From Desulfovibrionaceae bacterium (GTDB taxonomy: Bacteria; Desulfobacterota; Desulfovibrionia; Desulfovibrionales; Desulfovibrionaceae): a DNA stretch of 55,102 bases. The DNA is taken from assembly GCA_016932995.1 (NCBI GenBank), contig JAFGBU010000011.1, forward strand, positions 1 through 55,102, read 5' to 3'. Shown here piece by piece: positions 1 to 8,853 of this stretch (the stretch's first letter is position 1; each line of letters starts with the position of its first letter). A program made the position numbers and the translations under genes. The notes beneath the pieces are model-generated. The model was not told where the DNA came from. It saw only the letters and a list, made by a program, of their open reading frames with translations, and searched no databases.

Positions 1-459
<459 letters not shown>

Positions 460-481
460 GGCCCGAACAGGCCGTATTTGC

Positions 482-510
482 GGGCCGCCCCTTGGGGCGG
501 CCCTTTTTTC
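482..510 (+). terminator. Intrinsic terminator after ilvC
   Basis: A perfect 10-bp GC stem (482-491 with 494-503, two-base TT turn) is followed by six T residues at 504-509. It lies between the ilvC stop and the convergent trmO stop. The minus-strand side has no comparable T run, so it is mainly an ilvC terminator. Confidence 0.9.
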
Positions 511-520
511 GCGCCTTGGG

Positions 521-925
521 CTAGATATTCTCGCGGCAGATGCTGAGTTTTATGTCCAGGACCGGGGTCTGGTCTATGGCGTCCAGGGGCTCGACATGGA
601 GCCGGTTGCCGCTGACCTCGAGTATCCTGACCGGGTGCAGGCCGATGGGGTTGGGCCTGGCCGGGGACCGGGTGGAGAAGACCCCGCGCAGGGGGTTTTC
701 GGGCCTGCCGCGGGGCCGGACCTTGAGCACCTCGCGGTCGGCCTCGTGCAGCCAGGTCAGGATCAGGACCTCCTGGCCGGGCGCGAGCCCGTCCATGGCC
801 TCCTGGTACTGGTCCTTGACCGTTATCCAGGCGTCCGGCGCGCCCTCGTGGCCCTGCTTGGGGCACTTGGCGCGCTCCCGGATGCTCGAGCTGATCGTGC
901 CTATGGCCTTGAGTTCCATGTCCAT
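521..925 (-). CDS. trmO: tRNA (N6-threonylcarbamoyladenosine(37)-N6)-methyltransferase, TrmO/TsaA family
   Basis: The 134-residue product matches the TsaA/YaeB (TrmO) beta-barrel family, which uses S-adenosylmethionine to methylate t6A37 in certain threonine tRNAs. Visible family features are the N-terminal IGTISS strand and the conserved block [19 protein letters not shown], followed by [13 protein letters not shown]. coli TrmO is longer (about 235 residues), so this is the short single-domain form. It starts nine bases after thiL and is probably the last gene of the 7625-521 operon. An alternative ATG lies two codons downstream. The protein could act on another substrate, since short TsaA homologues are less well characterised. 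Confidence 0.88.
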   Translation of the reverse strand: MDMELKAIGTISSSIRERAKCPKQGHEGAPDAWITVKDQYQEAMDGLAPGQEVLILTWLHEADREVLKVRPRGRPENPLRGVFSTRSPARPNPIGLHPVRILEVSGNRLHVEPLDAIDQTPVLDIKLSICRENI

Positions 926-934
926 GGCTCTGAC

Positions 935-1897
935 TCAGGTTTTGAAGTGGTCGAAGCCCCTTGTCCGGATCGGTTTTCCGGCCAGGCGCAGGCCCGGCTT
1001 GCGGCTGACCCGGCCGATGGGCGTGAGCTCCGGGACCCTGGCCCGGACCAGGCGCAGGCCCTCGGCCGGGGCCGCGCCGAGCAGGGCGTAGTCGTCGCCC
1101 CCGGAGATGGCCAGGTCCAGGGGGGAAAGGCCGTTTTTACGCGCGAAATTGATGACCTCCTGGTTCAGGTCCGCGGGTTTTATGTCCAGGTCCGCGCCCA
1201 GTCCCGGGCCCAGGAAGCGCGGCAGGTCCGCGGCCAGTCCGTCGGACAGGTCCATGAGCCCGCGCACCGTCTCGCAGGCCGCAAGGGCCAGGCCGTGGGC
1301 GATGAGCGGTTTCGGCCTTAGCAGGGCGGCCGCGGCCGCGGGCCAGCGCGACACGGCCCTGCGCCCGGACCGTTCCAGGGCCAGGAGCCCGGACTTGGCC
1401 AGGCCCAGGTCCCCGCACACGAACAGGGCGTCGCCCGGGCAGCAGCCGCCCCGGGCCAGGAAGCGGCCGTTCGGCGCGGCGCGGCCCCAGATTGTCAGGC
1501 CCAGGCCCAGGACCGGCGAGCGGCTCAGGTCCCCGCCGGCCAGGGGGAGGTCGAACTCCCGGGCCAGGGCGGCCATGCCGGACAAGAGCCGGTCCCAGAA
1601 CCTCTGGCCCAGGCCGTCCGGGACCATGAGCTCCAGGGCGAAGCCCATGGGGCTGGCGCCCATGGCCGCCAGGTCGCTCAGGTTCGCGGCCAGGGCCTTG
1701 TGCCCGATGTCCTCGGGCCTGAAATACGAGCGCCTGAAGTGGACGCCCTCGATCAGCAGGTCGGTGCTCAGGCAGACCTTGTCCGGGCACAGCAGCACGG
1801 CGCAGTCGTCGCCCCGGCCAAGGGCCAGGTCCGGGTGCGCGGTCGGGAAGTGCCGGTCTATGAGGGCCAGGAATCTCTCTTCGCTGTCCAGGGCCAT
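935..1897 (-). CDS. thiL: Thiamine-monophosphate kinase
   Basis: ThiL phosphorylates thiamine monophosphate to the active cofactor thiamine diphosphate with ATP. The PurM/SelD-type fold shows GRGDDCAVL, the Mg-binding STDLLIEGVHF, AANLSDLAAMGASP, and the C-terminal LMDLSDGLAADLPRFL and ISGGDDYALL. From the ATG at 1897 the protein is 320 residues, normal for the family. The reading frame stays open upstream into uvrD, but only a TTG is available there and the ATG precedes the typical EERFLALI start of ThiL. It lies 37 bases behind uvrD in the same direction. No TPP riboswitch is seen in front of it. Confidence 0.95.
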   Translation of the reverse strand: MALDSEERFLALIDRHFPTAHPDLALGRGDDCAVLLCPDKVCLSTDLLIEGVHFRRSYFRPEDIGHKALAANLSDLAAMGASPMGFALELMVPDGLGQRFWDRLLSGMAALAREFDLPLAGGDLSRSPVLGLGLTIWGRAAPNGRFLARGGCCPGDALFVCGDLGLAKSGLLALERSGRRAVSRWPAAAAALLRPKPLIAHGLALAACETVRGLMDLSDGLAADLPRFLGPGLGADLDIKPADLNQEVINFARKNGLSPLDLAISGGDDYALLGAAPAEGLRLVRARVPELTPIGRVSRKPGLRLAGKPIRTRGFDHFKT

Positions 1898-1934
1898 AGG
1901 GCGCGCCTTTGCCGGGGTCTGCCCGGCGTCTGGC

Positions 1935-4046
1935 TCATAGCATTTCCAGGTAGTCCCCGACAATGACCTTGAGCCCGAAGCCCGGGAAGTTGACCCGGAA
2001 CTTGTTGGGCGGCACCTTGGCCACTATCTTGCCCTGGCCGAATATCTTGTGCCGGCAGTAGCCCAGCCTGGCCGGGTCCACGGGCCCGGGCCGTGATCCC
2101 TGGTCCGGGTCCCGGTCCCTGTCGGCCGCGCCGCCCGCCGGGCTCACGCCTCCGGCGTAGGACTCCTGCCAGCGCTCCACGCTGCCCGGGGGCAGGTCCA
2201 GGAGAAAGGGGCAGGGCGCAACGGTCTCGCTGAACCCGCTGAAGCGGCTGAACACCGTGGCCGGCGAGAACAGGCTCAAGGACTCCTTGGCCCTGGTGCA
2301 GGCCACGTACAGGAGCCTGCGCTCCTCCTCCAGGTCCTCGTCCCTGGACATGGCCTTTTTGGACGGAAAGCGCTCCTCCACCAGGTCGATGACCAGCACG
2401 GCCTTCCATTCCAGGCCCTTGGCCGAGTGCACGGTGGACAAGACCAGGCAGTCGCTGCGGTGGGGCTCGGCCTGGGTGTCCGGGTCCAGGCACAGGTCGG
2501 CCAGAAAGGTCTCCAGGTCGCTGTATGCGGCGGCTATCTGGGCCAGTTGGTCCAGGCCGGCCTGGCGTTTGGGGTGGTCGTCCGGATAGCGCTCGGCCAT
2601 CTTGGGCGCGTAAAAGGCGTTGATCCGCTCCACGGCCCGGGCCGGGGACGGGTTGGTCCGGCGCAGGAGGTCGAGCTCGGCCAGAAGCTCGGTCAGGTCC
2701 GGGTGCTTCTTCCTGGCCTTGGCCAGGTAGTCCTGGTCGGGGTTGAGCACCGCGCGGACGATTCTGCCCGTGGTCTTGGGGCCCACGCCCTTGACGTGGG
2801 CGCAGACGCGCTGCCAGGCCACCAGGTCCGAGGGGTTCCTGGCCAGGCGCAGGTAGGCCAGCACGTCCTTGACATGGGCGGCCTCGTGGAAGCGCGCCCC
2901 GCCGTACTTGCGATAGGACAGGCCGAGCCTGGTCAGGGCCACCTCCAGGGGGTAGGACTGGTACCCGGCCCGGAAGAGCACGGCGATCTCGTGCAGGGGG
3001 TACCTGCGGGCCAGCTCGATGATCCGCTCCAGGGCCAGCCGGGCCTGGGACTGGTCGCTGAGCGGGGTGACCAGGCGCGGTTTTTCGCCCCCGGACCGCT
3101 TTGTGTACAGCCTTTTTTCGAACTTGTCCCTGGCCCCGGACAAGATGGCGTTGGTCACGTCCAGGATCGGCTGGGTGGAGCGGTAGTTGCGCTCCAGGGT
3201 GATCACCCGGGCGTCCTTGAATATCTTGGGAAAGTTCATGATGTTGGCCACGTTGGCCCCGCGGAAGGCGTATATGGACTGGGCGTCGTCGCCCACGGCC
3301 ATGACGTTGCCCGCCTCCCCGGCCAGGAGCCGGACGATGCGCGCCTGGACCAGGTTGGTGTCCTGGTACTCGTCGACCATGAGGTAGCCGTGCCTGGCCC
3401 GCAGGACCCGGCGCAGGGCCTGGTCCGAGGCCAGGAGGGCCTCTAGCCCGAAGAGCAGGTCGTCGTAGTCGAGCAGGGCGTGCTCCTTCTTGAAGCGCCC
3501 GTACTCCCGGGCCAGGGTCTCGATGTCCCCGGCGAACGGGGTCAGGTGGAAGGCCTCCTGCTCCAGGACCTGGGCAATGGCGAGCTCCTTGTTTCTGGAC
3601 TTGGTGATCAGGTCGGTGAGCGTGGACTTCTTGGGAAACGAGCGTTCGCCCTTGCCCAGGCCGAGGTCGGTCTTGATCCGTCCGACCAGGTCCTCGGAGT
3701 CGCCGCGGTCGAGCAGGCTGAAGCCCCCGGCCATGCCCAGGCCAACGGGATTGCGCCTCAAGACCGAGTAGGCGAAGGAGTGGAAGGTGCCGCCGCTGGC
3801 CCCGGCCAGGGGCTGTTTGAGGATCTCTTCGGCCCTTTTGAGCATCTCCTGGGCCGCCTTGCGGGTGAAGGTCAGGAGCAGGATGTCCTCGGCCGGGACC
3901 CCGTGTTCGACCAGCCAGGCCAGGCGGTAGACGATGGTCCTGGTCTTGCCGCTCCCGGCCCCGGCGACCACGAGCAGCGGGCCTGTGTCGTGGCGCACGG
4001 CCTCCAGCTGGGCCGGGTTGAGCTCCTTTTCAAAATCTATGGGCAT
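1935..4046 (-). CDS. uvrD: UvrD/PcrA-type superfamily 1A DNA helicase
   Basis: An ATP-driven 3'-to-5' DNA helicase of 703 residues, near the usual 720-740. The Q motif (LNPAQLEAV) and Walker A AGAGSGKT (residues 28-35) are followed by TFTRKAAQEM, the motif II box DEYQDT near residue 225, GDDAQSIYAFRGA, LERNYRST and STVHSAKGLEW. The last 45 residues contain HKIFGQGKIVAKV and FGLKVIVGDYLEML, matching the C-terminal Tudor-like domain of PcrA/UvrD that contacts RNA polymerase. Its start overlaps the preceding gene's stop by 10 bases, so the two are probably translationally coupled. Expected roles are nucleotide-excision repair and removal of blocked polymerase or replication intermediates. Confidence 0.95.
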   Translation of the reverse strand: MPIDFEKELNPAQLEAVRHDTGPLLVVAGAGSGKTRTIVYRLAWLVEHGVPAEDILLLTFTRKAAQEMLKRAEEILKQPLAGASGGTFHSFAYSVLRRNPVGLGMAGGFSLLDRGDSEDLVGRIKTDLGLGKGERSFPKKSTLTDLITKSRNKELAIAQVLEQEAFHLTPFAGDIETLAREYGRFKKEHALLDYDDLLFGLEALLASDQALRRVLRARHGYLMVDEYQDTNLVQARIVRLLAGEAGNVMAVGDDAQSIYAFRGANVANIMNFPKIFKDARVITLERNYRSTQPILDVTNAILSGARDKFEKRLYTKRSGGEKPRLVTPLSDQSQARLALERIIELARRYPLHEIAVLFRAGYQSYPLEVALTRLGLSYRKYGGARFHEAAHVKDVLAYLRLARNPSDLVAWQRVCAHVKGVGPKTTGRIVRAVLNPDQDYLAKARKKHPDLTELLAELDLLRRTNPSPARAVERINAFYAPKMAERYPDDHPKRQAGLDQLAQIAAAYSDLETFLADLCLDPDTQAEPHRSDCLVLSTVHSAKGLEWKAVLVIDLVEERFPSKKAMSRDEDLEEERRLLYVACTRAKESLSLFSPATVFSRFSGFSETVAPCPFLLDLPPGSVERWQESYAGGVSPAGGAADRDRDPDQGSRPGPVDPARLGYCRHKIFGQGKIVAKVPPNKFRVNFPGFGLKVIVGDYLEML

Positions 4047-5350
4047 ATCAGGGCCTTGTCCTTGTCCAGGAGGCCGAAGTATTCAAGGACCAGGGTCCCG
4101 ACGTCCCGGACCCTTTCAGGGGCCCTTGCGGGCCCGGAGTCGTAAAAAAAGACGTCCTCGGCCGTGTGCGCGCCGGTGCGGCCGAAAAGTCCGAAGACCT
4201 CGCTGCGGTCGAACTTGGCCTTGAGATCGAAGCCGGGGTTGGCCAGGCAGACCAGGTCCGGGGCCCTGTCCAGCAGGGGTCCCTGGTATATCTCGGCGGC
4301 CTCGTACACCCGATTGATGACCCGCTCGTTGTTCCAGGTCAAGGCCGCGAGCCCGTCGATCAGCAGTTTCTTGACCTTTTGGGCCCCGGCGCGGTCCAGG
4401 CCGCCGCGCGCGAAGCGCGTTCGGGTGTGCAGATACACGCGCCCCGGGTCCAGGGCAAAGGCCTTGGAGCGCGGGTCGATCCTGCCGGCGTCCCACTCCC
4501 CGCCCGGCCCGGGGAGCAGGCGCAAGAGCCCCCGCTCCACCAGCCAGTAATTTATGTCCACCTCGGTCTTGAGCCTGGTGAAGCCGTGGTCGGCGAGCAC
4601 GATCAGCCGTTTGGGCTCGGGCAGGGCCTCGAAGCGCTCGAGCATCCGGCCCAGGACCGCGTCCCAGCGTTTGAGCAGGTCCATGCAGGCCGGGTGTCTG
4701 GGGTGCTCCGGGTCGACCAGGGCGTGGAACAGGAAGTGGAACAGGCGGTCGGTCTCGGTGAGCACGAGCACGAACAGGTCCCAGGACAGGTCCGGCCAGA
4801 GCAGGTCCACGGCCGCCTCGCGGCCGCGCAGGGTCAGGCCGAGCTCGGCCAGCAGCCGATCCGGGTCCCTGGCCGCGTTTTTGGTCTCCGCCTCCAGCCG
4901 GTACCCGGCCCGGCTCAGGGGTCCGGCCAGAAACCCGGGGTACACGGCCCGCAAAAGGTCCTGGGCCACGAACCCGGCGACCATCATGCCCCGCAGGGGC
5001 CTGGCCGGATAGGTGTTCGGCAGGTTGACCACCCGGCTGACCAGGCCCTTGCGGCCCAGGCGGTCGAAGATGGTCGGGACCGCGACCTGGCCGGAGTCGG
5101 TCAGGCTGAGCTGGTAGCTGCTCGGGTCCATGCGGCTGAACCCGAACACGCCGTGCTCGCCCGGGCCTGTTGCGGTGTAGAACGAGGTCCAGTTGACCGG
5201 CGAAATCTCGGGCAGCTCGGCGCGGATGGCCGAGGCCCCGGGGGAGCGCGCCAGGCGGCCCAGGTTGGGCAGTTGGTCCGAGAGGTCCCTGGCCAGGCCC
5301 AGGGGCAGGCCGTCCAGGCCGAGGACCAGGCATCTGGCTCGCTTGGCCAT
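4037..5350 (-). CDS. Alkaline-phosphatase-superfamily phosphodiesterase/phosphotransferase
   Basis: The 437-residue product has the type I phosphodiesterase/nucleotide pyrophosphatase core. The first metal aspartate is in LGLDG (D13). The likely nucleophile is T55 in SPVNWTSFYT, followed by TGPGEHGVFGF. Later metal ligands are in LTETDRLFHF and LADHGF. No signal peptide is visible, although the N terminus is short and hydrophobic, so it looks cytoplasmic. Homologues hydrolyse or transfer phosphoryl groups on nucleotides, phospholipids or glycans, and the true substrate cannot be told here. It is packed between a DUF2156 protein (3-base gap) and uvrD (10-base overlap), in an operon headed by a MATE-type transporter. 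Confidence 0.82.
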   Translation of the reverse strand: MAKRARCLVLGLDGLPLGLARDLSDQLPNLGRLARSPGASAIRAELPEISPVNWTSFYTATGPGEHGVFGFSRMDPSSYQLSLTDSGQVAVPTIFDRLGRKGLVSRVVNLPNTYPARPLRGMMVAGFVAQDLLRAVYPGFLAGPLSRAGYRLEAETKNAARDPDRLLAELGLTLRGREAAVDLLWPDLSWDLFVLVLTETDRLFHFLFHALVDPEHPRHPACMDLLKRWDAVLGRMLERFEALPEPKRLIVLADHGFTRLKTEVDINYWLVERGLLRLLPGPGGEWDAGRIDPRSKAFALDPGRVYLHTRTRFARGGLDRAGAQKVKKLLIDGLAALTWNNERVINRVYEAAEIYQGPLLDRAPDLVCLANPGFDLKAKFDRSEVFGLFGRTGAHTAEDVFFYDSGPARAPERVRDVGTLVLEYFGLLDKDKALICP

Positions 5351-5353
5351 GGG

Positions 5354-6241
5354 CTAGGGGAGGATCTCCAGGTCGTACTTGGGCACGAATCCCACGGGAT
5401 TGTAGGACAGCTTGGCCCTGCGCAGGCCCGGGTCGCCAAGGTCCTGCTCGCGGTTGACCAGCGCGTACTCGGAGGCCGAGTTTTGCAGAAACATCTGGTT
5501 TATGGCCTGGTATGCGCCCCTAAAGGCGATGTCCGCCTTCTCGAAGTGGATCACGACGGTCTTTTTCCGCTCCAGGCACTCGGCCACGGTGTAGGCCACG
5601 ACCTTGCCCTTGACCCTGATGGCCGCGCCCATCAGGCACTTGATGCGGTCGAAGTCGTGCAGCACCCGGGCGATGGCCCGGTTTTCGGCCCCAAGCGCCT
5701 CTGAGGGCTCGTGGCCCTCCTCCCACCAGTGCCGCCACTCGGCCTGCATCTCCAGGACGTCCTCCACGCAGTCCAGGTCCATGATCTTGTACTCGAAGTC
5801 GTAGCCCTTCACGAACTGGTTGAGCAGGTTCTTTTTTTTGTGGAACTTGTTTCCGGAAAGCTCGATGAGCTCGGGCACGGAGTATAGGTAGTCCCAGTGC
5901 TCGCGGCACTCGCGCAGCCCGATTTCGGGCCCCAGGGCCCGTTCCAGGGCCTTGGCCAGGGTCTCGGGTATCCTGGTCAGGGACGCGCCTTGGCCGAGGG
6001 CCGGGCAGGCGGTCCAGTCCGTAGTCTCCCAGGGCCCGACCGGGCACCAGTAGCGGACCTCGGGGAGGGTCTGGCGGACCCAGGCCAGGCCGTTGGCGAA
6101 CGACCACTCCAGGCCGTAGTGTTCGGCCCAGCCCCAGAGGTTGGCGAACGAGGAGTCCGAGGTCCGCTCCGGGCAGCGGGCCAGCAGCGCGTTGTACTCG
6201 TTCATCCTTTCGATGGACAGGGGCTCGAACTCAAGACCCAT
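5354..6241 (-). CDS. DUF2156 (phosphatidylglycerol lysyltransferase C-terminal-like, GNAT-fold) protein
   Basis: A 295-residue protein resembling the stand-alone DUF2156 family, related to the catalytic C-terminal domain of MprF (aminoacyl-tRNA to phosphatidylglycerol transferase). Recognisable features are the N-terminal ERTSDSSFANLWGW, the lysine-rich GNKFHKKKNLLNQF, and C-terminal acyltransferase-like strands with HFEKADIAFRGAYQAINQMF and NREQDLGDPGLRRAK. There are no membrane segments. An AAGGAG site lies six bases before the ATG inside the preceding MATE gene, and the two genes overlap by 11 bases, indicating coupled translation. The donor and acceptor are unknown; aminoacyl-tRNA plus lipid is the family-based guess. 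Confidence 0.85.
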   Translation of the reverse strand: MGLEFEPLSIERMNEYNALLARCPERTSDSSFANLWGWAEHYGLEWSFANGLAWVRQTLPEVRYWCPVGPWETTDWTACPALGQGASLTRIPETLAKALERALGPEIGLRECREHWDYLYSVPELIELSGNKFHKKKNLLNQFVKGYDFEYKIMDLDCVEDVLEMQAEWRHWWEEGHEPSEALGAENRAIARVLHDFDRIKCLMGAAIRVKGKVVAYTVAECLERKKTVVIHFEKADIAFRGAYQAINQMFLQNSASEYALVNREQDLGDPGLRRAKLSYNPVGFVPKYDLEILP

Positions 6242-7625
6242 CGGAGCTCCTTCTGGCCCTGATCATGCTGAAGCGCCGCCAGTTCCTGAAGGCGAAGAAG
6301 TAGAGCATTACCAGAGACTGCGCGGCCTGTGAACAGAGCATGGATATCCAGACCCCGCTCGCCCGGCCCATGACCTCGTGGCCCAGGACATAGGCCAGGG
6401 GCAGGCGCAGAAGCCAGGTGGAAAGGCCCATGATGGCCAGGTTGAACAGGGTGGCGCCCGCGCCGTTGAAGGCCCCGGCCAGGACCATGGTGGTCAGGGT
6501 GAAGGGGATGGCGGCCATGTTGTAGAGCAGGTAGTTGACCGATTCGGCCTGGACCTGGACGCTCGGCGCGAGAAAGGAGACGATTGGTCCGACCACCAGC
6601 CAGAGGCCCAGGGTCAGCGGGCAGACAAAGGCCAGTCCGATCAAGAGGATGCGGTATCCGAAGCGCTTGGCCTCCTCGGGCTTTCTGGCCCCCAGGTAAT
6701 GGCCGACCAGTATCCCGGCCGTGAAGTTGAAGGCGAACGCGGGCAGAAAGAGTATGGACTCGATGCGCACGCCCACGGCCATGGCCGCCAGGGCCGTGAC
6801 CTCGCCCGCGGGCAGGCTGGCGGTGATCGCGAACAGGGCCAGGTACCCGGAGTGCCAGACCAGGTGCATGAGCCCGGACGGCCAGGCGACCTTGAACAGG
6901 TAGGGCAGGGCCTTTTTGGTCCAGCGCCAGGGCGCGAAGCTCTCGCGCTTGATGAAGCTCTGGCGCTTCAGGATGAACAGGGCAAAGGCCGCGCCGGCCG
7001 TGACCGACCAGAAAGTGGCCCAGGCCAGGCCCTTGTAGCCGAGCCTGGGCAGCCCGAACATGCCCAGGCCCAGGCCCAGGTCGCCCATGGTGTTCAGGAC
7101 GGTGATGATGATCATGCAATACAGCGGGAACATGACCTTTTTCTGGGCCCTGAAAATGGCGTTGCACACGATCAGCAGGTAGTAGGCGGGCAGGACGTAG
7201 AGGTAGATTTCCAGGAACTCGTCCGTGACCCCGAGCATCTGCTCCGGGACCTGGAGCAGGCGCAGCAGGGCCTGCCTGAACGGCAGGCCCAAAAGCGCGA
7301 AGAGCACGCCGAGGATCAGGGCCAGCTCCAGCAGAAGCCCGGTGTAGCGCCGGACCCGTTTGTATAGCAGGGCGCCCATGGACTGGCTGATGGCCGCGAC
7401 CCCGCCGTTGGCCACGGCCATGGCCAGGACCAGGAAAAAGAACAGGGCCTGGGTGATGATGCCCAGGCTGGCCTGGACCTGGCTGTCGATGCGCCCGGCC
7501 GCCCAGACGTCCACGAAGCCGATCAGGAAGTGGAAGACCATCATCAGCATCTGGGGCCAGGTCAGGGTCCAGATGGCGTGGTACGGCGATCCGGACATGC
7601 TGGAGTCGGTCAGGACGTCGGACAT
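6231..7625 (-). CDS. MATE-family (MOP superfamily) membrane transporter
   Basis: A 464-residue membrane protein with about 12 hydrophobic segments and the MATE pattern: N-terminal IWTLTWPQMLMMVFHFLIGF VDVW, then GGVAAISQSMGA and, in the second half, ALAAMAVGVRIESI. Family members are Na+- or H+-coupled exporters of cationic drugs or metabolites, and the wider MOP superfamily includes lipid-linked precursor flippases. It is the first gene of the operon running to trmO. A GGGAGA ribosome site precedes the ATG and a candidate promoter lies about 55 bases upstream. The 11-base overlap with the DUF2156 gene hints that its cargo may be linked to that enzyme's product. Confidence 0.9.
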   Translation of the reverse strand: MSDVLTDSSMSGSPYHAIWTLTWPQMLMMVFHFLIGFVDVWAAGRIDSQVQASLGIITQALFFFLVLAMAVANGGVAAISQSMGALLYKRVRRYTGLLLELALILGVLFALLGLPFRQALLRLLQVPEQMLGVTDEFLEIYLYVLPAYYLLIVCNAIFRAQKKVMFPLYCMIIITVLNTMGDLGLGLGMFGLPRLGYKGLAWATFWSVTAGAAFALFILKRQSFIKRESFAPWRWTKKALPYLFKVAWPSGLMHLVWHSGYLALFAITASLPAGEVTALAAMAVGVRIESILFLPAFAFNFTAGILVGHYLGARKPEEAKRFGYRILLIGLAFVCPLTLGLWLVVGPIVSFLAPSVQVQAESVNYLLYNMAAIPFTLTTMVLAGAFNGAGATLFNLAIMGLSTWLLRLPLAYVLGHEVMGRASGVWISMLCSQAAQSLVMLYFFAFRNWRRFSMIRARRSSDGS

Positions 7626-7677
7626 GGTCTCCCGGCAGGGCGTTCAGGGTTGGCGCGCGGCGGCGCGCGGTCGCTTG

Positions 7678-7705
7678 TATTTAGTCACTCAACGGCCCGT
7701 GCCAA
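7678..7705 (-). promoter_or_regulatory. Candidate sigma70-type promoter for the MATE operon
   Basis: On the minus strand, TTGGCA (7705-7700) and TAAATA (7683-7678) are separated by 16 bases, about 55 bases before the MATE start codon. This is a sequence match only. Confidence 0.5.
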
Positions 7706-7800
7706 GGCCTGCTTGCTGTTTTTTTCCGCTCGCCTTTTGTCCGGGACTTTGTTTTATTGGATCAACACAAGCGGATGCGCACCCGAACCAAGGAGGCATG

Positions 7801-8196
7801 ATGAAATCCGGCGGTCCCGCTCTGGGCATGCGCCTCAGGCTGTGGCTGGAAACCGATGCCGGCGTGGCCCTTGGGCCCGGCAAGATCAGGCTCCTGGAGC
7901 TCATCGCCGGGCTCGGCTCCCTGAACAAGGCGAGCAAGGCGATGCACATGTCCTATCGGGCGGCCTGGGGCAAGATCAAGGCCGCGGAGAAGAACCTGGG
8001 CCAGGCCCTGATCTCCAGGGACCTGGGCCGCAGGGGCTATCAGCTCACCGACCTGGGAATCGGGCTCGTTGAGGCCTACAACAAGTGGCGGGCCCAGGTC
8101 CGGGGCTTTGCCCAGGAGAGCGCGGAGCAATGCTTTTCACGTCCGGTCAAGGTCTTGGGAGGTGCCCAGGACCGGTATGAAGATGCGGACGAATGA
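7801..8196 (+). CDS. ModE N-terminal-like winged-helix regulator (no molybdate-binding domain)
   Basis: The 131-residue protein is a LysR-like winged helix of the ModE-N type: GSLNKASKAMHMSYRAAWGK forms the helix-turn-helix (about residues 40-59), followed by a wing ending YQLTDLG. ModE itself carries C-terminal TOBE/Mop molybdate-binding domains, which are absent here; instead there is a short charged tail. Such short proteins occur in sulfate reducers and often neighbour molybdate or tungstate genes, but none is seen here. Start choice: AGGAGG at 7791-7796 lies four bases before this ATG and only one base before another ATG at 7798. It is divergent from the MATE operon, a possible target, but this is a guess. 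Confidence 0.82.
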   Translation: MKSGGPALGMRLRLWLETDAGVALGPGKIRLLELIAGLGSLNKASKAMHMSYRAAWGKIKAAEKNLGQALISRDLGRRGYQLTDLGIGLVEAYNKWRAQVRGFAQESAEQCFSRPVKVLGGAQDRYEDADE

Positions 8197-8265
8197 CCTT
8201 TTGAATTTAAAGTTTTACTTTAATTAAGTAACTAACTAATTTAAATAAAAAGTTTTTTAAGACAG
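8197..8265. other. Extremely AT-rich strip between convergent genes
   Basis: About 69 bases made almost only of A and T, with runs such as ATTTAAATAAAAAG, a tandem AACTAACTAA and the near-palindrome ACTTTAATTAAGT. It stands out sharply from the GC-rich surroundings. It holds no gene and no GC-rich terminator stem, although the T run near 8250-8256 could help end the regulator transcript. Confidence 0.7.
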
Positions 8266-8826
8266 TCAGGCCAGCCCGATCTGGGCCGCGATATTGGTCA
8301 TGGCCTGGATGGCGATCTGGAAGAGGTCGTCCGGCTCCAGGCCCAGCCTCTGACATTCCAGGATCATGTCCCGGTTGACGTTGGCCGCAAAGGCCTTTTC
8401 CTTCATCTTTTTTTTCAGGCTCTTGGGCTTCATGCCCGCAAGGCCCTGGGGCCGGACCAGGGCGTTGGCGTGGACCAGGCCGGTGACGCTCTCGGCGCAG
8501 CGCAGGGCGAAGTCCAGCTCGCTCTCGGGCGCGTCAAGCCCGTTGAGCTCAAAGGCGTGGGCCCGGATCGCCCTCAGGGCCTCTTCGGGCAGCCTGGCGG
8601 CGAGCTCCCTTGCGGCCTCCAGGCCGTGGCCCTCGGGCCGGTCCCTGGTCTCGGGGTAGTCCAGGTCGTGCAGCAGGCCGACCAGGCCCCAGAGGTCCTG
8701 GTCTTGGCCGAGCCTCTGGGCCAGGCCGCGCATGATCGCCTCGGACTCCAGGCAGTGGGTGAGCAGGTTGGGCTCCGGGTTCTTGGAGCTCAGCAGGTCC
8801 AGGGCCTCCTGGCGGGTCATCCACAT
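8266..8826 (-). CDS. HD-domain (HDIG-type) phosphohydrolase family protein
   Basis: The 186-residue protein has the metal-binding HD core: the H of LTHCLESEAIM, then LLHDLDYPE and the histidine of RAIRAHAFELNG. Members hydrolyse phosphate esters, nucleotides or cyclic nucleotides, and this short class (predicted hydrolase, HDIG) has no settled substrate. The C-terminal half, with a KPKSLKKKMKEKAFA stretch, is basic. The start at 8826 is chosen because AGGAGGG lies seven bases upstream. It sits 27 bases behind the second ABC ATPase gene and is probably cotranscribed with it. Confidence 0.85.
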   Translation of the reverse strand: MWMTRQEALDLLSSKNPEPNLLTHCLESEAIMRGLAQRLGQDQDLWGLVGLLHDLDYPETRDRPEGHGLEAARELAARLPEEALRAIRAHAFELNGLDAPESELDFALRCAESVTGLVHANALVRPQGLAGMKPKSLKKKMKEKAFAANVNRDMILECQRLGLEPDDLFQIAIQAMTNIAAQIGLA

Positions 8827-8853
8827 GGCGCATCCCTCCTGATCGGGCCTTTT

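Noticed and set aside
7692-7708. Possible sigma54 promoter TGGCACG near the MATE gene
   Set aside because: The GC element of the -12 box is missing and the spacing is off by one; the TTGGCA/TAAATA pair fits better.
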